Origin: Xanthostigma xanthostigma
Lineage: Eukaryota; Arthropoda; Insecta; Raphidioptera; Raphidiidae
NCBI GenBank assembly: GCA_963575645.1
Contig: OY754470.1
Location: forward strand, 48,701,201-48,765,200
DNA length: 64,000 nt
Direction: 5' to 3'
Positions within the stretch are counted from its first letter, which is position 1. Each line of letters begins with the position of its first letter. Made by a program: the position numbers and the translations under genes. The notes under the pieces were generated by a model, which was given only the letters and a program-made list of their open reading frames with translations, had not been told where the DNA came from and did not search any database. This document shows positions 47,687-62,957 of the stretch, piece after piece.

Positions 47687-48315
47687 TATTGAAAAATTCT
47701 CGGAAATGAAATAAGAAATAATTTTTTGACACAATTTATGAACGTACCGACAGAATTTTTTCAAATCATACATAAGGCTGTTTATATTTTAAAACCATGA
47801 ATACGAATTTAAAAAAAAATAGTCGAACATTCTCTTTATTATATTTCTGGACTATAGATACCAAAAAAAATATCATCTCTGAAAAATCTTTAAAAAAAAT
47901 TCAACTGTCAGGCCGTTAAATAATGAATCATATATTTTTTCACCTACGGATTTTAACAAATTTATAACATGTAATACAGGGTGCATTTTTCGTCCACTTT
48001 GGTTATGTATTCTACTCTACAATTGTGAATGACATATTATTTTGTAGCATCGAAGATCATGTCAATTATTTTATTATGGGAGAAGTACAGTGTCGGTATA
48101 AGCATCTAATTAATTAAGATAATAAAAATAATTCAAAATGAAATACATAATCTTATTTCTTGAATTTATATTTTTGTTCGGATTTTTTTGACTCAACATC
48201 AGAACTTTGTTTAAAAATAAAATTTTAATTAAAGTTATTCATTTAGGTACTTAATGTCACCGCGGGATATTGTACAATACAGTTGAATGACGGAAGAGGA
48301 TCTTTGAAGAACAAA

Positions 48316-48440
48316 TGTAGTTATGATGCTGGTCACTAGAGGACCAAATTGCCAGCACAATTCACTACGGAAAACATTATGTAGTTATGATGCTAGTCAC
48401 CAGACGGCCGAACCATTATCAGCACAATTCACTATGGAAA
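48316..48440. repeat. 64-bp tandem repeat inside the P-like element
   Basis: TGTAGTTATGATGCTGGTCA (48316) and TGTAGTTATGATGCTAGTCA (48380) begin two units. A related hairpin (TTATGATGCTCGTC / GCGAGCATCATAAG) follows at 48480-48528 next to the right inverted end. Confidence 0.78.
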
Positions 48441-48594
48441 CTCTACATATTCTACACTCGCAGATTAAAAAAATTTAGCTTATGATGCTCGTCAATAGGT
48501 GGCCACCTAGCGGCGAGCATCATAAGTGGTCTCATTTTGGTTAACTAGGATACTTATCTTCCTAAGTATAATACGTTTATCTATGATATTACAT

Positions 48595-49884
48595 CAAGAA
48601 TACTCACGAAAAAGGTTGTCAAGCAAAGTACTAATTCCCAAAACCAGTTTTACGAGTTTTTTTCAAGAAGTATTTCTAAATTTTTTAACCCAGGTATTGG
48701 TATTATTTTCGGATTTATTATTTTATTATTATGATTGGGGGGGATTACAAACTTTACCCCCCCCCCATCTATGTTCTTGTCACAAGTTGCCACTGCACAG
48801 GTTTTATCATGTGTGAGTTAACATCGGTAAAGGAAACTGAAAAATTAGGACTGTCAAAGGGTTTGCGGCAGGTTAAACTCTGACACTCCGTAATGATCTG
48901 ACAGCATTGGATATGAGACCGACATTTTGAAGTCAATTTCATTTATATATAGTCGATGGCTATCCAAAAAATTGACCGGAGTAGCGTCAATATCCCACGA
49001 TCCACCAGAACAAAAATAACTCCTTATTTGTATATGTTCCAGCGCTGTACTTTCTACAAAGTGTATTCGAAAATCTGACGGTAGGCTCTACGTCTGTTAG
49101 CTCGTATATAGGTTCATAATATGTTGTATGACTTAATGCCGCTATTCTGTACGGTTAATGTTAAAATTAACAGCTCTGTTAAACTCTCTAACTTATGTGA
49201 TCGTAGATTTGTTAGAAAGTGACAAAAACTTAACACGTATAAATTCTTGCATTGACCGTACAGCAAAGTGGGATTAATTTTTTTTAACTAAACATTCTTT
49301 CAGATTTCATATACAGGGTGTAAATAAATGACCACAACCACATTATGAACATTGTAGTCTGGACTAAATCGCAGGGGGGCTCGTACGTATATATTTGTAA
49401 ATTTTAAAGGGGATATCTCTCGAAGTTTTTGTGGTTGTTTAACCCCCTCCTCTGACTATGGCCCTGTCGTAGTGGGTTTAAATAAATGCGTAGCCAGCGA
49501 ATATAAATATGAGGGATCGTTTTTTTTTTTTGTAGATGAAAGTTTTTATTAACCTTCCATAGTTTTTCAATAAAAATTTTACTTTATAATAATAAATGTT
49601 TACCTATAACTGCCTTTAGACGGTTATACTTCTGGGTATTTATTTATTCCTGTGGTGGAACTCTCGCAAATAAGGCACTTTATCATTCCAAAAAAATCAC
49701 AAAGAGATAGTGCACATGAAATATTTTTTTTATTGAATTACCCAATCTCAATTCAGGTCAAATAACAGTTTAACAATGCCTATTTGAAGCAAAACGTGGG
49801 GTCCTACCGAATTAAGCTATAATTTATGCTTAACTAACCTTAAAATTTTCTTCCATTGCTCTAAAGAAACTTCTTCCTTTTTAT
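48595..49884. other. unannotated stretch
   Basis: Contains a G-run/C-run pair near 48736-48768 and an ATACAGGGTGTAAATAAATG string at 49313 of transposon-end type. No gene was supported. Confidence 0.35.
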
Positions 49885-49965
49885 TAGGCGCGACCCAAGC
49901 TTTAGCAGGAAGCGCCTATATGTACTCGCTTTGTCTGTGAATCTGTGTGTCACGTTTTTTTTATA
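49885..49965 (-). repeat. inverted fragment related to 52315-52530
   Basis: GGAAGCGCCTATATGTACTC and CTTTGTCTGTGAATCTGTG are the reverse complement of text at about 52468-52510. Confidence 0.6.
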
Positions 49966-49969
49966 ATAT

Positions 49970-50430
49970 AGATATATTTTTGAAAATTTCTTATGCAAGG
50001 AATTTTGACAATAACTTATAATGTTTTCCATCGACTTAAAACTTCCTTAACTCTATTTTTGAAAATGACGAGCGCGCAGGGCCCCTAAATGTGTAAATTG
50101 TCCGGCTCATGAGTATAATGAATACTATCCTATAGAAAATCTCTTCCCACCTCAGATGTTTTGCACGGAAAAGGAATAAAATATTACAGAGTGAACTTAA
50201 ACACTAGATATTACCAATATGACCACAAAACTAAGTGATCAGTACCTATCTTGAAACAACAGCCAATCAAATACGTTATATATTCCTACAGAGCATATGA
50301 CGTTCACGTAATAACATTATATGTTAGTGAAAAAGACCATAGGGTCGCTTATTTTAACCTTAAAACGTGAAAACCAGAGACAAATTTGTGACGACTGTCC
50401 ACAAGAGTACATTCCACTTGATTTCAGTCG
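49970..50430. other. unannotated AT-rich stretch
   Basis: No supported feature. Confidence 0.4.
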
Positions 50431-50438
50431 GCTGTGGA

Positions 50439-50952
50439 AAAGGGTTGCCAGATGACGGATTTTTTTTCTCGTACCAGTGTTGCTAAATATCTCGTACTTT
50501 CAACAGTTAATCTCGTACAAGTATAAAGTAGGTATATCGAATAAAATTTATAATTTATGCTATTTACTGTACTATTGAACTTTGAGTAGTCATATTCTTT
50601 GCGCTTTTAGCTGTCAATTCAAATGAAACAATTAGAACTGATAGTGATTAACATTAGTGTAATAAGGACAACAACAAATAAATACATTAGACGGGGATTC
50701 CCCACTCAAGTTGTCTAGTTTCATATAGTGATGAGGTAAGTGCATTTAGTGATGCGCCCAGTCGATCGTTTAGTGGTGTGTTAAGTAGGTAAATATGCAA
50801 ATTCTTACACTTTTTGGCTGATACCTAGCGAAGGCTGTCATCATTGTTAAAATCTCATACAAAATTGTACGAGAATTTTGTTATTCTTGTATCTTGTACA
50901 AAAACTGTAAATTTCGTAATGGTACGAGATTTCTCGTACGTCTGGCAACCCT
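50439..50952. mobile_element. non-autonomous hAT element with exact 8-bp TSD
   Basis: The inverted ends AGGGTTGCCAGATGACG and CGTCTGGCAACCCT are flanked by exact 8-bp repeats GCTGTGGA at 50431-50438 and 50953-50960. The subterminal regions carry repeated TCTCGTAC, a probable transposase-binding motif. No transposase frame. Confidence 0.85.
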
Positions 50953-51426
50953 GCTGTGGAGAAGAGAAGTGAGTTGTGTTAGTTTAAAGATTGGGTAGTT
51001 CACAGTCTCAACCCAAACATGAATTGCATTGTTATCAGTGGCGTAACTATATCACCTGAGGCCCGTGGCAAATTCATGGGATGGGGCCCGTCTTTAATAT
51101 AAAAAATATTGTCTGAAGACACAAGTAATTCAAGAATTACAAGGCGCGAAATTCTATAAAATATACCCCGGCGTTATGTTTGAAAATTGTAGTATATTTT
51201 TAACGACACTTTGAGCTTAATAATATAATTTAATTAACTTATTCTACGAAAAAAATTACAGTTGAAAATATTGAAACACAGAAAGGAAAAAATCATTTTA
51301 ATAATTTATTAATAATTAGTCACAACCAACTTTTTTATAATTATTACCCTAAATTATTAAAATAATTATATTTCCATTTTGGTACATTTCAATAAAAACT
51401 TTCTTTTTATTATTATTTTATTTTTC

Positions 51427-51870
51427 TTGTAATAACATATATCTCTGATGCGCATGCGCCGATTTTTCCCGAAATAAAATATAAAAATTTCTTGTAAAAC
51501 AGATAGAATAATAAGCCGCTAAAAAAATTTTACCATTGTTATATAAAAAACGTTATAGCACATAATATCTCTTGCGCATGCGCCGATTTTCCCCAAAAAT
51601 AAATTACAAAACTTTCTTGTAAGACAGATAGAATAATCAACCTTATGAAATGTAAAGCATTATTATATAAGAAACAACGTCATAGCCCATATCTCTTTTG
51701 CGCATGCGCCGATTTTCCCCAAAAAATTTACAAAACTTTCATGTAAAAATAGATAAAATAATAAGTCTTTTTAAAAACTATATTATTATTATATAAAACA
51801 ACATTATAAAAGATATACTCTTTTACGCATGCGCCGATGCTCCCAAAAAACAATAGGCCACTTCATATTT
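51427..51870. repeat. ~125-bp tandem repeat, four copies, with NRF-1-like palindromes
   Basis: CGCATGCGCCGAT recurs at 51451, 51575, 51701 and 51826 (spacings 124, 126, 125). Each is preceded by ATATCTCTT-like text and followed by TTTTCCCCAAAAA and TTTCTTGTAAAAC-like text. The site GCGCATGCGC matches the palindromic NRF-1/Ewg consensus in copies 1-3; copy 4 reads ACGCATGCGC. Confidence 0.85.
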
Positions 51871-52314
51871 GCATATCAAACATCCTCCCAAAATTTGGTT
51901 TCAATCCGCTCATCCGTGGTGTCGGAATGGTAAGAAATGTCAAAAATGACGTTTGCGTCTGTCAAAGTATTATGTTCTAATAATTAGTTATTCATATTGT
52001 TAACTCAGAAGGCGTTGCATTTCACAAATATTTGAAATGCCATCCGTTTTTGAACAAATGCAATCGTTTTAATTTAAGACAGAACAAACGTAATCTTTAT
52101 ATTACCATATTAAACCGTGCAACAGAGAGAGATAACCGAAAGATGTTTGCCATCGATTATATCAAATTGAATTTATTTCTAAATAAATTTGTATAAAAAA
52201 CCTGTTTTGGCAAATTCTGTTGTACGAAATTTATGTAAAATTGTCTCCTCTTTCGTTTAAGACAGGTTTCGAACCGATCTGATTTAAATTGAGTGAGTTA
52301 TAAGCAAAAAACTT

Positions 52315-52530
52315 CGTTTTTTCTTTATTGCTCCCCTCTGGGGTCAAAATTCAAAAATCGGGCGACGTTAGGATTTAAGTTACCCGGAGACGAATCGAAC
52401 AAAAAAAAGTTTTTTAAAATCGGTTAAGGCGTTTGGGCTGTACGCTGGATACAAAAAGCGTGACTCACAGATTCACAGACAAAGCGAGTACATATAAGGC
52501 GCTTTAGCTTACGCTAATCGCGCCTAAAAA
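52315..52530 (+). repeat. fragment of the 5430-type dispersed repeat
   Basis: TTGCTCCCCTCTGGGGTCAAAATTC-like text and AATCGGTTAAGGCGTTTGG correspond to the middle of copies 5430 and 45825. It continues into the CAAAGCGAGTACATATAAGG end shared, inverted, with 49885. Confidence 0.52.
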
Positions 52531-52774
52531 GCTTCACGTTGTAGTTTCATCTTTATAAATCACGAAGTAAAGTAGATATTTGCATAATTCGTGATGTTCT
52601 TGAGTTAATACCTAACTTAACAAGATTAAATACACAAATTATTTTTTTTTTAGCAAATTTGGTTATATTAAATGTTGGGTTCCTCCTGTCTTAACGGTCT
52701 CTCGGCCTGGGAGCTCCCTCAGGCCAGGGGCTCGTGGCATTTTGCCACTCTATTGTTACGCCACTGATTGGATA

Positions 52775-53840
52775 TCGCGTCGCGTCTTTCCATTTGGGAT
52801 CGACACAAACCCACTTCAGAGTTGCTGGTAGTTGGGTACAAGGAATGAACTATAGCACGTTTGGATTTACGATATAAAATAAGTTCGTGTCGTCTCTGGT
52901 TTTAGCGTTTTTGGACTAAAATATCTTATGTACATATTTGTAACAGTAAAATAAAAAAAAACAACTGCAGAACGTAAGAAAATTAGGTATGTTAACCTAT
53001 AGATATTTAGTCCAGTCGGTAGGAATTCCTCAAAAAGGTTGATTTTTTATGAAAGTGTACTTTGTTATTGAAGAATCACAAGAGAGCTACTATTTTCATT
53101 AAAAAAAATAAACACTGTTTTTTGGATAGAAGAAATCGCTGACGACAGGAATAAATTTATTTTATTCATTAATTTCGTCCAGAAAGGTTAGGTGATTGAC
53201 AATGTGATGTGTTGTATTTGATGTAAGAAATTAAATAAAAAAAATGTACTCGTATCCATATTTTTTTGTGTCATTGTTATAATGCAATTAAGTATATTTA
53301 AAGAAAATAATAAAATTTAACCTAGGAAATTTTGGAAGAGTTACGAATTGTCCCATTTTTTATTTACAGGCATCGAATATTTTTTTATTTTAATATTTTT
53401 TTAGTCAATATTGCAAGATGTTTTATTTTGTTAATTAATTTATAAGTACTCAATTTTGTACTTGTTTTTTAAATATTTTTTGTATGATTATTGACCTAAG
53501 CTGTGTTCTATATATTTTGAAAAATAAAGTCTGTTTTAAATTCATATGTTTTATTAGTTTTATAAGTATGAAAAATAGCACCCGACATAAGTTTCAGAGT
53601 TTCTTTTATACCGGATGTTCGTGCGAAAACGTTCAACGTTATATAATCGATAGGGGTTCTCAAATAGTTGTGTCGTTCCTCAATCACCTCCAAGCCCCAA
53701 AACCATGCTATTTTATATAGTAGCAGCCTGTATTTTTTTCGACATATTAAGAAAACAATCTTATTTTGAGCATTTCTTTATGGTTGTCCAACTATCTCAC
53801 GATTTTGAAGCTATATTTATAAAAACCTTTGATTAACGTG
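52775..53840. other. unannotated AT-rich stretch
   Basis: Overlapping frames on both strands at 53484-53720 have no recognisable domain. Confidence 0.38.
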
Positions 53841-53844
53841 TGAT

Positions 53845-54045
53845 TAGAACTCTTCAATAAATAAAATTATCGACCAATTTTTCAGACAATACCTATATTA
53901 ACAAAATATATAATATTAATACACGTTTCGATCTGGATTTGGACCTTCTTCAGAACTGATCGAAACGTTAATGTATTAATTATTTATTTTGTTAATACCT
54001 ATATTGTCTGAAAAATTTGTCGATAATTTTATTTATTGAAGTATA
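53845..54045. repeat. family C foldback, compact copy
   Basis: CAATAAATAAAATTATCGAC (53865) is mirrored by GTCGATAATTTTATTTATTG near 54022-54041. The centre has the hammerhead-like block on the - strand (CTGAAGAAGGTCC... at 53926-53953) and TTTCGATC on both sides. Confidence 0.72.
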
Positions 54046-54126
54046 TTTATAAAATATTTTGGACACTAATATGCCACAATAAAAAAGTGACGGTCTATTT
54101 TACACTACATATTACAGAAGTAATAC

Positions 54127-55139
54127 TTAGTGCAGGGCATAGTGGCGCATTCGTTTGCAAAATTCGTTTGGTTCGTAATTTTTTTTTTAAATGTCCAGGA
54201 GGCTCTCCTGATTATAACAGTGTAACATGACACTCAATATCTGTTGCCGTTATTGTTTAAACAACGAAAAATTGAAAATATTGCAAAATATTTTTTTTTG
54301 CAATAAATAATTTTTTTATATATTTTTCAGACTATTTTGAATCGAAAAAGTCCTTACACTCATTATCGTATCTTCAACTGGTGAATTTTTATGAATTTTT
54401 AAAAATTAAAAATCGTTGTAAATCGTGATTTTCTTGAATTAAATAGTACACCTGAAAAAAAAATACCGTGATTTCTATTTTTTTATTAAGTATTTAAACT
54501 TTAATAAAAAAAATGGCGTAATCAGATTTCAAATATTTTATTAATTAATATGTTTATTATTCATAATAACAATATGCAATAATTTGTCGAAGCGTACCAT
54601 CTGCCTCTCTCTTACTAATGTCATACATAGGACTGGGAGTGAGATGACAATACTACTATCTTTAAAGTGCATGCGCGTAAAGAGCATAATATTGTTATTA
54701 TGAATAATAAACATAATAATTAATAAAATATTTGAAATCTGATTACGCCATTTTTTTTATTAAAGTTTAAATACTTAATAAAAAAATAGAAATCACGGTA
54801 TTTTTTTTTTCAGGTGTACTATTTAATTCAAGAAAATCACGATTTACAACGATTTTTAATTTTTAAAAATTCATAAAAATTCACCGGTTTAAGATACGAT
54901 AATGAGTGTAAGGACTTTTTCGATTCAAAATAGTCTGAAAAATATATAAAAAAATTATTTATTGCAAAAAAAATTATTTTGCAATATTTTCAATTTTTCG
55001 TTGTTTAAACAATAACGGCAACAGATATTGAGTGTCATGTTACACTGTTATAATCAGGAGAGCCTCCTGGACATTTAAAAAAAAAAATTACGAACCAAAC
55101 GAATTTTGCAAACGAATGCGCCACTATGCCCTGCACTAA
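54127..55139. mobile_element. giant foldback element, ~450-bp arms
   Basis: TTAGTGCAGGGCATAGTGGC starts the left arm and its mirror ends the right arm. The arms (about 54127-54579 and 54691-55139) match over their whole length apart from a few substitutions (CAACTGG/AAACCGG near 54375) and homopolymer indels, about 98% identical by eye. The ~110-bp centre is unique. No transposase and no clear target duplication. Element class not identified. Confidence 0.9.
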
Positions 55140-55144
55140 CTGAC

Positions 55145-55812
55145 CCATTTTACCGTACCGTGCCTGCAAAAGAAGTTTTTCTTTAAATGGAATATTCAAA
55201 TCGTCCGGTTACCCACTCTACTTGCTTAGTTTCAGCGCCTCTAGCGACGAATGCTTGAAGATTAGTCTCATTTCTCTGTCTTACTGGAATATTAAAAAAG
55301 AATTTCCCGCCTGTATATTATTTAACACTTTATTTGTGCATATTTTTTCAATACAACATCACAACATCAATTATATTAGTTTTTAGTAACAAATCAATTT
55401 AAGTTCGGAAGTAACGACTATATAAATACAATATGGCGATATAAAAAGTATAAAATAATAAAATTGCGTTGTTAAGAAAGCACTGATTGGTTCTAAATAT
55501 TTCTTAAATTATGTTTTAATAACATTATAATTATTCAAATTTCATATACGATAGCGCCCTTAATTTTATACCACATTACAAAATCAGTGTAGAAAGTGAT
55601 TTCGTAACGTCAACTAACATTAAAGGCTGTATTATTGTATATATATTTTTATTATTGACCTCAATAGCATCTAATTCTTACAGAATTTATAATTAATAAT
55701 TATCGCTTTAGTAATATTATTGGTTTTAAAAGCACTTTTTTTAATATTTGAAAACGTATTTCAAAAATCCTCCAAAGACTGGACTATTGAAATAGTCCGG
55801 ACGGTTCTGTCT
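55145..55812. other. 3' flank of alpha-tubulin
   Basis: AT-rich, with two candidate polyadenylation signals on the - strand (55648-55653, 55329-55334). No other gene. Confidence 0.45.
55648..55653 (-). terminator. candidate poly(A) signal AATAAA for alpha-tubulin
   Basis: The - strand AATAAA lies about 160 bp downstream of the stop codon, a plausible 3' UTR length. A second AATAAA at 55329-55334 would give a longer UTR. Confidence 0.5.
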
Positions 55813-59396
<3,584 letters not shown>

Positions 59397-59551
59397 TATT
59401 AAGGATGCTGCAAACGTCTGCATCTGCATCCGCAGATGCGGATGCGATGCTAGTCATAACAAGCTTATCAATCAGAAGTCAAATTTATTGTTAAAAACAT
59501 TATTATGAACGTTAAAAACCTGCAGATGTCAGTAAGTTCCACATCCCTAGG
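59397..59551. mobile_element. short hAT-like remnant
   Basis: AGGATGCTGCAAACGTCTGC at the left resembles the mirror of CAGTAAGTTCCACATCCCT at the right. GCATCTGCATCCGCAGATGC repeats sit inside, in the style of the element at 9-528. The edges are approximate. Confidence 0.42.
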
Positions 59552-60587
59552 CAAACAATCGAAACTACCATATGAATGTGAAACCTACTTAGTTCTAGTA
59601 TCTATATCATACTAAAACAGAGCCTTTAAAAACTGAACTGCCTGTCAGCACCAAAAAAAGCTAACAGAAATATATTGTTTACGTTGACCATCACGCAAAT
59701 ATGGAATAATTAACTGAATCAGGAAATTATTTTGCAAATTCTAATTTTCCTTGTCACAAGATGTCCGGTTTTATTACTAACTTAATACATTATTATATTC
59801 AAGACATTTCTATTTTGTTTTCTGAATCAGATTTAACATTTCATAAATTGTTAATTTCGAAATGAAACCTTTTTTCGCTCGATAGAGTGAATTAGATACA
59901 TGCTGCTGAACGTGTAACACGTGTGCACTGTGCACCGTTCAGTTAGAGTGGAACGCTGAGGAAACATCGCTGCATTGCCAGGGAGATACAGTAGACACAA
60001 TTAGAAGTTTCACTTCTATATAGTGAGAAATACGCAGAAAAAACGCGTCAGTTCGCTTGTACAAATTAAAAATTATTTATGTGTAAATTCAATGATTTAA
60101 TTTATATAATTGATAGTTTTGTATGTCAATACAATTAGCAACACGGCTTTGCTTCGCTTTTGTGTGCACAAACTCCGACATTTCCTGTGTTAATTCTCCT
60201 TTTACTTGATATAAATAATAAATAACTGTAAAGACAACCGAACACGCGACAAAATTTATACAATGTGTTCTGTTGATATTGAAGCAAGTAATACGGAAAA
60301 AAGATTTTTGAAGTGAAATTTCTATATCAGTGAAATGTGTTTTATTAGAAAAACAATTCTATATATTACAGAACAGATACTCAAAATTTAAGTATAGTCA
60401 GTATATATGTAATGAAATTGAACTAACTTTCGTATTTTTATTTATTTTATTTATTTTTATTGTTTAAAATGTATACATAAACTTGTTGCCATGTTTTTGT
60501 TTTATGTACCTTAACTTTTGTTAATTGCTATGGTTAGTAATTAATGTTTATTCTCATAATTATTGTTTTAAATTTTCACATTAATTG
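59552..60587. other. unannotated stretch
   Basis: A GC-richer patch at 59880-60060 contains a TCAGTT initiator-like motif and small hairpins (GTGCACTGTGCAC), but no transcript can be assigned. Confidence 0.35.
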
Positions 60588-60660
60588 TACTTGAAAAAGT
60601 CTAAATTTATAGACGAAACGTCGTACACTGAATAAAGAACTTTTTGTCCACAATCCTGCG
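60588..60660 (+). repeat. Penelope-like 3' remnant with hammerhead-like text
   Basis: TTGAAAAAGTCTAAATTTAT then AGACGAAACGTCG gives a stem (GTCT/AGAC) followed by GAAAC, then GAATAAAGAACTTTTTG. This layout is common at the ends of Penelope-like elements. No coding region. Confidence 0.4.
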
Positions 60661-60993
60661 ATTCTTATTAATAATTGTCTCGATGGACACGATTTCTAAT
60701 ATATAGCTGATTCTGATCATTAGTTTTAGGGTGTTTTTTTTTTTTTGTTATAGGTCCCATTGGCTATTATTACTCCCAAAATTTGAGATTCCTAGATCAA
60801 ACCTGTGAACGGCGCAAACTGAGTTTGTTTCCTATTTAATTAACATGGGAAAAACGACGTTTTTACTCAAACGTGGATAGAAATTTCTTTTAAATTTTTG
60901 GTAGCAGTACTTTGTAAAGAATTAAATTTCTCACAAAAAAGTCCTTAGTACTTGGTACATGAATTCATTATTTTCCAAGATATCCGTTTAACA

Positions 60994-61243
60994 CAAGATG
61001 TCAAAGATACGGCCCGCGATCAGAATCTATCCAGTGAGGATTTTAGACCGTGGCATCGATGAGCTTATCAAAAGAGACCTCACGTGTCTAGATCCTTAAG
61101 CTCAAGACAATTTACCTTTATATGAAAAAATAAATACAGATTTTAATTTATTATGTGTTTTAGTTTTTAATTTACAATCTGGCCCGTTAACACAGCTTGA
61201 ATCTTATAAATGGCCCTTTAGAAAAATCAGTCTGACACCCCTG
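60994..61243. mobile_element. non-autonomous hAT element
   Basis: CAAGATGTCAAAGATACGGC at the left and TCTGACACCCCTG at the right are degenerate mirrors of the CAGGGGTGTCAAAC hAT terminus. The flanks GTTTAACA (60986-60993) and GTCTAACA (61244-61251) match at 7 of 8. GGCCC blocks lie near both ends. Confidence 0.72.
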
Positions 61244-61589
61244 GTCTAACACTTTAATAGTCTAGAAATGGCCCGAGGTATGGACGTTCACATTTTGGTT
61301 TGTTTATCTTTCGACGTTGTTGGAACACACCGTATCTAATACTTGATGCCTGATGAAAAGGTTTGTATAAGGTGAACACGACATTGGAGTCAGTACTTGC
61401 CGTCACGAGACTACGGGTTCGAGCACAGATATTAGATAATGTTATGCTTCTGTACACATCGTCGAACATTGCTAAGGTTAATAATAATATGTAATATCTA
61501 GCATACACGGATAAAACCAAACAAAAAAAACTCCAGACCCATAAGATGTCACATGAAATCATTACAAAGTACCTATAAAATAAAGTCGG

Positions 61590-62197
61590 TGATTCCCTCT
61601 GTCTGTTTCTCCGCGTACTTCTTCTAAACCACGCAACGGATTTTGAAACGGTTTTCACTAGTAGAAAGAGCGATAAACCAAGAAGGTTTGCATATATAAT
61701 TTGTAAATATTTTGTACAAAATATGGCTGAACTATGAGGATGTTTTGTCAAAAAGGGCTATCACTACATAATATAGAAAAAAATCGCCGTCTGTCTTTGT
61801 CTGTTTGTCCGCTTATATCTTCTAAATCACGTAATGGATTTTGAAGCGGTTTTCACTAACAGAAAGAGCGATAACTGAGGAAGGTTTGTGTGTATAATTT
61901 GTACAAAATATGGCTAAACTATGACGGTGATTTGCCATCACTACTAAGTTGCTGTTTCCCTCTGTCCATGGTTTCCGCTTACTTCTTCTAAACAACGCAA
62001 CGGATTTTTGAAACAGTTTTCACTAATAGAAAGAGTGTTAAAGAAGGAAGATTTGTATATATAATTTGTAAATATTTCGTACAAAATATCGCTGAAATAT
62101 GACGGTGTTTTGTCAAAAATCACTATCACTAATTCCATAACAATCTATCTTTTATAGGCAATCTACAAATCCACGTGAAGCTGGACCGGGCCACTAG
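61590..62197 (+). mobile_element. Helitron-like element with three tandem units
   Basis: A 165-200 bp unit repeats three times (CTTCTAAA at 61621, 61819, 61985). Each has an ACGCAACGGATTTTGAAACG-type block and ACAAAATATGGCTGAACTATG-type text. The right end GAAGCTGGACCGGGCCACTAG before T is the family A Helitron terminus. The left end was not found. The 165-codon frame on the - strand (61254-61751) runs into this repeat and is not a gene. Confidence 0.6.
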
Positions 62198-62214
62198 TCA
62201 TTAATAAAATAAAA

Positions 62215-62448
62215 TCTATGCTAATATTATAAAGAGGAAGTTTGTAAGTTTGGATGTAGGAGGTAATCTCCGTAACTACACATCCGATTTCAAAAATTTT
62301 TCACCAATATTTAGAATAAAACTTCAGGATGGACATAGGCTATATATTTAAAATAACAGCGCTTTCGTGGAGACAAATTTTGCAACGTAAGTCGACGAAA
62401 AAACGCTGGCATTCTACAAATTCGGGCGAAGCCGAACTGGACTGCTAG
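62215..62448 (+). mobile_element. Helitron-like element, family A
   Basis: Runs from TCTATGCTAATATTATAAAG to GCCGAACTGGACTGCTAG before T. It shares GTTTGGATGTAGGAGGTAAT and TTTCGTGGAGACAAATTTTG with the copy at 63323. It sits 17 bp from the end of the preceding Helitron. Confidence 0.75.
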
Positions 62449-62828
62449 TTGTTTATAAATAAATCTATTGGTTCGGAGATAGAGTCAATCTCGTTTTTCC
62501 CCCAACGTATATTAAAAAATAAAATAAAAAACATTTTCAAACAAAAAAAAAGAAATAAATTGAAAAAAAGTGAATTAAAATTTAAAATTACTGGACCATA
62601 AATATTACGAACAGAACGTAACAATTATAATCTGGTGTATAGTTTCATCAATGTACTAACATTCTTGTAATTTTATCCGAGCATGCGCTAGTTACGTTGA
62701 TAAAATTAAAACTAATTCAGTTACAAGGTGTAATTACAGTTATTCGATACTTATGTTTTTATGAAATTAAACTTTCGTTATTTAATTACTTTTATCTACA
62801 TATACAAAATGCTCCACGAGTTTATAGT

Positions 62829-62957
62829 AGGTTCGTTCCAAGCAGCCGCGAACGGTAATAGAACCGTACAGTCTTTTCACTGCGCAAGACAGTCTTGGGC
62901 AGTAACAAGACTGTGTACGGTTTTGTTACCGTTCACGGCTGCTTGGAACGAACTTAT
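62829..62957. mobile_element. foldback MITE
   Basis: GGTTCGTTCCAAGCAGCCGC at the left is mirrored by GGCTGCTTGGAACGAAC at the right. Pairing continues through GAACGGTAA, CCGTACA and GTCTT over about 60 bp per arm. Confidence 0.82.

Larger units (their letters stand above)
47069..48585 (-). mobile_element. degraded P-superfamily transposon
   Basis: Sixty-base terminal inverted repeats, CATAGATAAACGTATTATAC at the left and its mirror at the right, pair with only about four mismatches. Exact 7-bp direct repeats ATATTAC flank them (47062-47068, 48586-48592). A THAP-like zinc-finger start lies inside on the - strand. THAP plus CA...TG ends plus 7-8 bp duplication fits the P superfamily. At 1.5 kb with no full transposase it is non-autonomous. 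Confidence 0.78.
51036..52766. mobile_element. hAT-type element, 1.7 kb, with tandem interior
   Basis: CAGTGGCGTAACTATA at the left and GTTACGCCACTG at the right are mirrored, with GTGGCAAA/TTTGCCAC just inside. CAGTGGCGTAAC is a familiar hAT terminus. The flanks ATTGTTAT and ATTGGATA agree only partly. The interior holds the ~125-bp array (51427-51870) and a fragment of the dispersed repeat (52315-52530), so it is composite. No transposase frame. Confidence 0.65.

Noticed and set aside
55236-55252. Possible second CTCF-like site near tubulin (GCGCCTCTAGCG)
   Set aside because: One base short of the required spacing in the GGC core, so it does not fit the consensus.
61412-61432. GGTTCGAGCAC resembling a tRNA T arm
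   Set aside because: Only a partial B-box match and no foldable tRNA.
61254-61751. Longest open frame in the window (165 codons, - strand)
   Set aside because: Its N-terminal third is translated from the Helitron internal tandem repeat and the rest shows no domain or coding-like composition.
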